Of a DNA stretch of 36,338 nt, positions 30,962-36,338 are shown one piece after another. Position 1 is the first letter of the stretch; every line of letters starts with the position of its first letter. The position numbers and the translations under genes were made by a program. The stretch comes from Bacillota bacterium (GTDB taxonomy: Bacteria > Bacillota > Dethiobacteria > DTU022), in contig VGTO01000009.1 in the NCBI GenBank assembly GCA_016874655.1, positions 1 to 36,338 of the forward strand, written 5' to 3'. The notes under the pieces are model-generated. The model worked only from the letters and a program-made list of their open reading frames with translations. It did not search any database and had not been told where the DNA came from.

Positions 30962-32533
30962 ATGTTAAAGAAAGCCTTAGTACTGCTGGTCTTGGTTCTG
31001 GCAGTCAGTATGATCCTTGTTTCCTGTGCTACAGATACACCAGGGGAAGATGGAACTCCCGGTGAAGCCCTCTCCGAGAAGCATGGCGGAGTGCTGCGCA
31101 GTGCTTACTATGCACCAACCAATATGGACCCCGCATTTTTTGGCACTGTTGCTGACGATTGGATGGGCAAGCAGTGGGGTGACTTTTTAGTCTATATTGA
31201 TGAACAGAATAACCCTGATCCCAGCCGCAGTCTGGCCGAAAACTGGGAAGGCAATGAAGATGCCAAGGTTTGGACCTTCAACCTGCGCCAGGGTGTACTT
31301 TTCCACGACGGCAAAGAGATGACCTCGCGCGATGTTAAATTCACCTTTGACCGCCTGCGTGATCCCGAGGTTGGCGCAGCTACAGTAACTCTGTATGCCA
31401 ATATTGCCGATATAACCACACCGGATGACTACACAGTGGTTTTTGAACTGACCGAGTCAAATCCAGATTTTTTATATGATCTTTTTGACTATCACGCGGT
31501 TATTTCCGATGCCGACAATGAAGATTTTGCCACCAACTGGAACGGCACCGGACCTTTCATGATTACCAGCTACTCACCAGAGGACCGGATCATTTTTGAG
31601 CGCAATCCGAACTACTGGATGAGCGATGATGAAGGCAACCCGCTGCCCTATTTAGATGGCCTTGAGATTATCTTCCTTAGTGACTCCTCTGCGCAGATTG
31701 AAGCACTGCGCGGCGGCCAGATCGATTACCTGATCTACCTGCCGACGGAGTTTATCCCCCTGCTTGAAACTGATCCCAACCTGGTAGTGCTGCAAGCGCC
31801 TTCCAACACTTCGTATGTGTTGCGGATGAGGTCTGATGAAGGCCCGGCTGCCGATGTCCGCGTTCGTCAGGCTCTAAGACTGGGGACTGATCGCGCCGCG
31901 ATCCTTGACGGTGCGGTTGACGGGCTTGGCACCACCGGTCGCGACACCCCAATCGGTCCGGCCTACGGCGATTACCACCTGGCTGTGCCTGAGTTGGCTC
32001 GCGATGTTGAAGCAGCAAAAGCGCTGCTCGCCGACGCCGGTTACGGTGACGGACTTGACATTGTGATCACTACCCAGGAATCGTCACCGGTTCCGGCGAT
32101 CGCTACTATCTGGAAAGAGCAGATGGCTGAGATCGGTGTAAATGTTGAAATCCAACTGGTACCTTCCGATGTTTACTATGGTGCGGAAGAAATGTGGCTG
32201 GAAGTGCCTTTTGGCATTACTGACTGGGGTGCAAGGCCCAATCCGCAGCCTTATCTTGACCTGGCTTATGTTACCGGTGCCCAGTGGAATGAAAGTCACT
32301 GGTCTGATGCCGAGCTGGACGAGCTGGCTGCCCTTGCCGCCAAGGAGATGGACCATGAAGAGAGGGTACGTCTTTACCACCAGATTCAGGAGATCTTCAT
32401 GGAGCGTGGTCCGGTCATCATCCCCTTCTTTATCAACAACCTTTGGGGAGCCAGCGCCGAGGTGCAGGGTTTAGAGCCAACCAGCATTCTCGGCACAGCG
32501 ATGGACCTTCGTCCTGTCTATTTTAAGCGGTAA
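30962..32533 (+). CDS. Peptide-type ABC transporter substrate-binding lipoprotein
   Basis: A 523-residue SBP family 5 protein. The signal ends MILVSC with the lipidated Cys at residue 22. The mature part has GGVLRSAYYAPTNMDPAF, an AENWEGNEDAKVWTFNLRQGV region (residues about 79-99), DVKFTFDRLRDPEVG, and YLDLAY. Such proteins bind oligopeptides, nickel, opines or other small molecules; the ligand cannot be told. ATG 30962 has GAGGAGG before it. The 154-base gap upstream holds no convincing promoter, so it may be served from the methyltransferase transcript. Confidence 0.9.
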   Translation: MLKKALVLLVLVLAVSMILVSCATDTPGEDGTPGEALSEKHGGVLRSAYYAPTNMDPAFFGTVADDWMGKQWGDFLVYIDEQNNPDPSRSLAENWEGNEDAKVWTFNLRQGVLFHDGKEMTSRDVKFTFDRLRDPEVGAATVTLYANIADITTPDDYTVVFELTESNPDFLYDLFDYHAVISDADNEDFATNWNGTGPFMITSYSPEDRIIFERNPNYWMSDDEGNPLPYLDGLEIIFLSDSSAQIEALRGGQIDYLIYLPTEFIPLLETDPNLVVLQAPSNTSYVLRMRSDEGPAADVRVRQALRLGTDRAAILDGAVDGLGTTGRDTPIGPAYGDYHLAVPELARDVEAAKALLADAGYGDGLDIVITTQESSPVPAIATIWKEQMAEIGVNVEIQLVPSDVYYGAEEMWLEVPFGITDWGARPNPQPYLDLAYVTGAQWNESHWSDAELDELAALAAKEMDHEERVRLYHQIQEIFMERGPVIIPFFINNLWGASAEVQGLEPTSILGTAMDLRPVYFKR

Positions 32534-32557
32534 ATTAAGCGGTTTCCAGGACAATAA

Positions 32558-32580
32558 CCGGCGGGTTTACTGCCCGCCGG
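32558..32580 (+). other. GC-rich stem-loop between lipoprotein and permease genes
   Basis: CCGGCGGG (32558-32565) pairs perfectly with CCCGCCGG (32573-32580) around a seven-base loop and is not followed by a T run. It is probably an mRNA 3'-end stabiliser that keeps the binding protein more abundant than the membrane parts, a common feature of ABC operons. Confidence 0.6.
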
Positions 32581-32620
32581 GATGCTATTTACAGATTAGG
32601 TACCAGAGTGGAGGTAACCG

Positions 32621-33505
32621 ATGTCTGAAACAATGAATGCCCTTAACCAGAAGCAAACAAGATCAAAATCTATTTCTACACTAAAACGTTTGCGGCGTTA
32701 TCCCACAACCCTGATCGGATTTATCACTGTCTTTCTCTTCCTAATCATTGCCCTGTTCGGTCCGCTGCTGGCACCCTATGCCTATACTGCCCAAAACCTG
32801 CCGAACAAACTGCAGCCGCCCTCTGAAGAGCATATTTTCGGAACGGATCAGTTTGGCAGGGATGTCTACAGCCGGATTTTAGTCGGCAGCCGTGATGTAC
32901 TATCGGTCGCCGGTTCCGGAACAGCGCTGGCCGTTTTCTTTGGCCTGCTACTGGGTCTTTTTTCCGGCTACCGGGGCGGGCTTTTTGACGAACTGATCAT
33001 GCGGGCCATGGATGTAATTTTGTCTATTCCCCCTTTGCTGTTGGCGATGGTCATTCTTTTCTCGCTCGGTCCTTCGAGGGTTAACGTGATCATCGTAGTC
33101 GGCTTTCTATACATTCCCATGGTGGCCCGGGTGGTGCGCAGTGTGGTTCTTGATCTAAAAACCAGACAGTTTATTGAAGCTGCCCGGCTGAGGGGAGAAA
33201 ACAGTTTATATCTTTTATACAAGGAAATTTTGCCCAACATATTGCCGCACCTGGCAGTGGAAGCGTCGATGCGCTTTTCCTATTCCATTTTTCTTGTCGC
33301 ATCACTGGGTTTCCTGGGACTCGGTGTTCAGCCGCCTTCACCGGACTGGGGCCTGATGGTTGGTGAGGCGCGGACCTGGTTTCACCAGGCCAGGTGGGTG
33401 CTCTTTTTCCCGGCCGGCGCTATTGCCCTGCTGGTCGTTGGGGTCGGTTTTATGAGTGACGGTTTGCGCAGAATGCTCCTGCCGGGAGGGGTCAGCGATG
33501 CCTAA
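32621..33505 (+). CDS. ABC transporter permease, DppC-like
   Basis: A 294-residue inner-membrane permease with six helices. It has the OppC N-terminal phrase FLIIALFGPLLAPYAY and the HIFGTDQFGRDVYSRILVGS region (residues about 69-88). The ATPase-contact loop is EAARLRGENSLYLLYKEILPN, and LVASLGFLGLGVQPPSPDWG follows. It pairs with the DppB-like permease encoded after the ATPase gene. GGAGG precedes ATG 32621. The 3' end overlaps the ATPase gene by eight bases. Confidence 0.92.
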   Translation: MSETMNALNQKQTRSKSISTLKRLRRYPTTLIGFITVFLFLIIALFGPLLAPYAYTAQNLPNKLQPPSEEHIFGTDQFGRDVYSRILVGSRDVLSVAGSGTALAVFFGLLLGLFSGYRGGLFDELIMRAMDVILSIPPLLLAMVILFSLGPSRVNVIIVVGFLYIPMVARVVRSVVLDLKTRQFIEAARLRGENSLYLLYKEILPNILPHLAVEASMRFSYSIFLVASLGFLGLGVQPPSPDWGLMVGEARTWFHQARWVLFFPAGAIALLVVGVGFMSDGLRRMLLPGGVSDA

Positions 33506-35570
33506 AAAAGTGTTGGATGCCCGCAATGTAACCGTTACTTACCGGACAGAAAAAGGGCTGCTCGATACGGTGCGCAAAGTTTCCCTTCAGATCTGTTCAG
33601 GAGAAATTTACGGCCTGGTAGGCGAGTCCGGTTCCGGTAAAAGCACCCTGGCCCGGGCCATCGTTCGCTACCTGCCGGAAAACGGTTTTTTAAAAAACGG
33701 AGAAATTTATCTTGGCGATTCTGACCTGTTAACTCTTTCAAAATCTGAAATGCGCCGGGTCTGGGGCGGCCGGGTTACCATGGTGCACCAGGACCCAAAT
33801 GCGGCGGTGAACCCGTCGGTGATGATCGGCGAGCAGATAGCCGAAGTGGCCCGCACCCATCTCAAAATGTCGAGACAGGAAGCAAAGGATAAAGCCCTGG
33901 AAATGCTGACCAAGGTGCGCATGGCCGACCCGGAGGCGGTAGCCAGGCGCTATGCCCATCAGCTCAGCGGCGGCATGCTGCAGAGGGTCTTGATTGCCAT
34001 TGCCATGACGACAAACCCGGAGCTGCTGATCATGGATGAGCCGACCACTGCGCTTGATGTTACTACCGAGGCAGTGATCTTGGACCTGATTGGCGACCTG
34101 ATGCGCGAGTACGATACAGCAGTGCTCTATATAACCCATAACTTAGGCGTCGTTGCGCGGGTCTGCAACCGGGTCGGAGTGCTTTATGCCGGGGAAATGA
34201 TGGAAGAAGGCAGTATCGGGCAGGTCTTTAAAAACAAGCTGCATCCCTATACCAGGGGGTTGCTGGGCTGTGTGCCACGGGTGGATGTAAACAAGAAAGA
34301 TATTAGTTTGAAAGCGATACCGGGCTATATTCCGCGGCCTGACCAGCTGCCGCCCGGTTGCGTTTTTGCCCCCCGCTGTGAACTGGCTGAAGGGGCCTGC
34401 CGGGAGGCAAGGCCGCCGCTAGCCGAAATTGAAAGCGGCCACCTCACTGCCTGCCGCCGTTATAAGGCGCTCAGGAGTTACGGCGATGTGGTTGCCGATA
34501 CCCGTGACGCGCATGAAGAGCTTGAATATGGAGAGCTGGTATTGGAAGCGCGCAATGTTAAAAAATATTTTCCCGTGGCCGGTAGCCTTCCTTTTCTAAG
34601 CAAAGTTAGAAAGCAGGAAGTTAAAGCTGTCGACGATATTACGGTCAGGATGCGTCACTCCTTTACAATGGGGATCGTCGGTGAGAGCGGCTGCGGCAAG
34701 ACCACCTTCGCCCGCTGTATCATGGGCCTGGAAGAAGCTACTGCCGGCGAAATCGAACTTGAAGGAGAGCTGCTGCCTTATTCGGTAGCGAAGCGACCGC
34801 CTGAGACCCTGCGCAAGATGCAGATGGTTTTTCAGAACCCCGACGCATCTTTAAATCCCCAGCACCCGGCAGGCGAAGCGGTGGCCAGGCCGCTCAAACT
34901 GTTGCGCAGGATGGACAAAAAAGCGCTTCAGGATAGGGTAAGAGAACTTTTTGAGGCGGTGAACCTCCCTGAAGACTATATCTACCGCCTGCCCCACGAA
35001 CTGAGCGGAGGAGAAAAACAACGGGTAGCCATAGCCCGTGCTTTTGCCGCTGATCCGACCCTGATGATCTGCGATGAGCCCATATCTTCGCTCGATGTTT
35101 CGGTGCAGGCTTCACTGATGAACCTACTGGTTGATCTGCAGGAATCGAAGGGCACTTCATACCTTTTTATTTCTCATGATCTCGCTGCGGTGCGCCATCT
35201 TTCCGACTGGATCGCCGTTGTCTACCTGGGCCGGCTTTGGGAGATTGGCTCGGCTGAAGATGTCTTTGTTCCTCCTTACCATCCCTATACGGAAGCCTTA
35301 CTCTCGGCGCTGCCAATTCCCGATCCCGATGTCAGGCAGGAGTCGATTCGTCTTAAAGGCAGTGTGCCCAGCGCCATGAACATTCCTTCCGGCTGCCGTT
35401 TTCACACCCGCTGCCCGCGAAAGATCGGCGCGATCTGCGAAAATGAAGAGCCGCCCTGGCAGAATACCGGCTATTATCACCAACTCTGCTGCCACATCCC
35501 TGCAGACGAGCTGCTGGTATTGCAGGGATATGGCCTGCTGAAAAAAGGGGAGAGGGGGGCTGGAAAGTGA
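33498..35570 (+). CDS. Fused double ABC ATPase, DppD-DppF-like
   Basis: A 690-residue protein that carries both ATPase halves usually encoded by two genes. The first domain has Walker A GESGSGKST (42-50), signature LSGGMLQRV and Walker B LLIMDEP, and ends with a Cys-rich tail (GCVFAPRCELAEGAC). The second has Walker A GESGCGKTT (about 395-403), signature LSGGEKQRV, Walker B LMICDEP and a second Cys tail (GCRFHTRCPRKIGAIC). The Cys tails are the oligopeptide/nickel type. ATG 33498 follows GGGAGGGG; the longer frame from 33456 lies inside the permease gene. The end overlaps the next gene. Confidence 0.92.
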   Translation: MPKKVLDARNVTVTYRTEKGLLDTVRKVSLQICSGEIYGLVGESGSGKSTLARAIVRYLPENGFLKNGEIYLGDSDLLTLSKSEMRRVWGGRVTMVHQDPNAAVNPSVMIGEQIAEVARTHLKMSRQEAKDKALEMLTKVRMADPEAVARRYAHQLSGGMLQRVLIAIAMTTNPELLIMDEPTTALDVTTEAVILDLIGDLMREYDTAVLYITHNLGVVARVCNRVGVLYAGEMMEEGSIGQVFKNKLHPYTRGLLGCVPRVDVNKKDISLKAIPGYIPRPDQLPPGCVFAPRCELAEGACREARPPLAEIESGHLTACRRYKALRSYGDVVADTRDAHEELEYGELVLEARNVKKYFPVAGSLPFLSKVRKQEVKAVDDITVRMRHSFTMGIVGESGCGKTTFARCIMGLEEATAGEIELEGELLPYSVAKRPPETLRKMQMVFQNPDASLNPQHPAGEAVARPLKLLRRMDKKALQDRVRELFEAVNLPEDYIYRLPHELSGGEKQRVAIARAFAADPTLMICDEPISSLDVSVQASLMNLLVDLQESKGTSYLFISHDLAAVRHLSDWIAVVYLGRLWEIGSAEDVFVPPYHPYTEALLSALPIPDPDVRQESIRLKGSVPSAMNIPSGCRFHTRCPRKIGAICENEEPPWQNTGYYHQLCCHIPADELLVLQGYGLLKKGERGAGK

Positions 35571-36338
35571 CCTATTTTCTGATCCGGCGAATCGGTTTTA
35601 TTTTGATTACCCTGATCCTGGCGTCAATCATTATCTTTTCCATTACCCAACTGCTGCCGGGCGATGTGGCCAGGGTTATTCTCGGGCAGTTTGCCACGGA
35701 GCGGGCGATCGAAAATTTAAGGGAAGAGCTCGGCCTTAACCGCCCGCTGCACGTTCAGTACCTCGACTGGGCCGGCGGTTTTGTGCGGGGCGACTGGGGC
35801 AATTCACTGGTCAGCAGGACGCCGGTCAGACCGATGGTGATGCAGCGCCTTGGCAATTCGGTCATGCTGGCCGGGGTGGCGCTTCTGATCTATGTGCCCC
35901 TTGGCATACTACTCGGTGTTTTTGCCGCTTTAAAAAAAGATAAAATGGCGGATCAGCTGATTACCGGCGTTTCGATGGCTTTTGTCGGCCTGCCCGAGTT
36001 CGTTACCGGCTTATTGCTAATCACTTTTCTGGCGATCGGCCTGGAATGGTTCCCGGCCAACTCGTCGATTAACCCCGAAAGTACTTTCCGGCAGGCTTTT
36101 CCCTACTTAATCCTGCCGGCGATTACCGTCAGCCTTACCGGCCTCGGTTATATTGCCCGCATGACCCGTTCGGGGACGATTGATGTTTTAAGGACAGACT
36201 ATATCAGGGCAGCCGATCTGAAAGGGTTGCCTGCCGGTCAGGTTCTCTTTAAGCACGTACTGCGCAATTCGCTTTTACCGACGGTAACTATTGTGGCGAT
36301 GGGTATTGGCTGGTTATTGGGAGGACTAATAGTTACTG
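35567..36338 (+). CDS. ABC transporter permease, DppB-like, 3' end missing
   Basis: The frame begins with GTG 35567, overlapping the ATPase stop as GTGA, and stays open to the end of the window (257 codons). It starts TYFLIRRIGFILITLILASI and has LLPGDVARVILGQFA, ELGLNRPLHVQYLDW and YIRAADLKGLPAGQVLFKHVLRNSLLPT, split over about residues 213-240. These are the usual DppB/OppB marks. Together with the preceding genes it completes one importer. The order lipoprotein, DppC, fused ATPase, DppB is not the common B-C-D-F order. Confidence 0.92.
   Translation, partial: MTYFLIRRIGFILITLILASIIIFSITQLLPGDVARVILGQFATERAIENLREELGLNRPLHVQYLDWAGGFVRGDWGNSLVSRTPVRPMVMQRLGNSVMLAGVALLIYVPLGILLGVFAALKKDKMADQLITGVSMAFVGLPEFVTGLLLITFLAIGLEWFPANSSINPESTFRQAFPYLILPAITVSLTGLGYIARMTRSGTIDVLRTDYIRAADLKGLPAGQVLFKHVLRNSLLPTVTIVAMGIGWLLGGLIVT

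Overview
The window looks like chromosomal DNA of an anaerobic Gram-positive bacterium of the Clostridia class. The signs are a HutP protein with its RNA target, PucR, a lysine 5,6-aminomutase pair, a corrinoid MttB-type methyltransferase, GGAGG-type ribosome binding sites, frequent TTG/GTG starts and medium GC. This placement is inferred from gene content. I saw no tRNA, rRNA, CRISPR array or insertion sequence.

Layout. (1) 1-6007: tail of a DUF1638-like protein, plsY (minus strand), an amino acid permease, a small secreted DUF2680-like protein followed by an OmpR/PhoR-type two-component system, and rarD. (2) 6000-17233: a strong promoter, a cobalamin riboswitch with two terminator-like hairpins, then eleven co-directional genes: B12 uptake (btuF, btuC, btuD), late corrinoid assembly and salvage (cobU, cbiB, cobS, cobD, cbiP, cobT, cobC) and a DUF71/Dph6-like ATP pyrophosphatase. 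(3) 17230-22249: a PucR regulator diverging from kamB-kamD-kamE (adenosylcobalamin-dependent lysine 5,6-aminomutase and a reactivase subunit). The partner reactivase gene kamC is not in the window. (4) 22250-25353: an EamA transporter, a QueG-like double [4Fe-4S] protein and a BKACE (Kce-superfamily) enzyme. (5) 25350-26040: a mazEF toxin-antitoxin pair whose antitoxin frame is broken exactly at an A7 slippery run. (6) 26081-30807: hutH, hutP, an MttB-family methyltransferase and a URO-D-family methyltransferase, behind a leader carrying a terminator and a UAG-N4-UAG-N4-GAG array that fits HutP. (7) 30962-36338: a peptide-type ABC transporter (lipoprotein, permease, fused double ATPase, second permease cut by the window end).

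The common thread is corrinoid chemistry. The riboswitch operon supplies B12, while the aminomutase and the MttB/URO-D pair (and possibly the QueG-like protein) use corrinoids. The best second-look items are the HutP antitermination leader in front of a hutH-hutP-mttB-uroD order, the -1 frameshift signal in mazE, an apparent ACG start codon in the mttB homologue, 11-bp phased repeats before the DUF2680/two-component locus, and an 11-bp inverted repeat plus T7 in the kamB leader.
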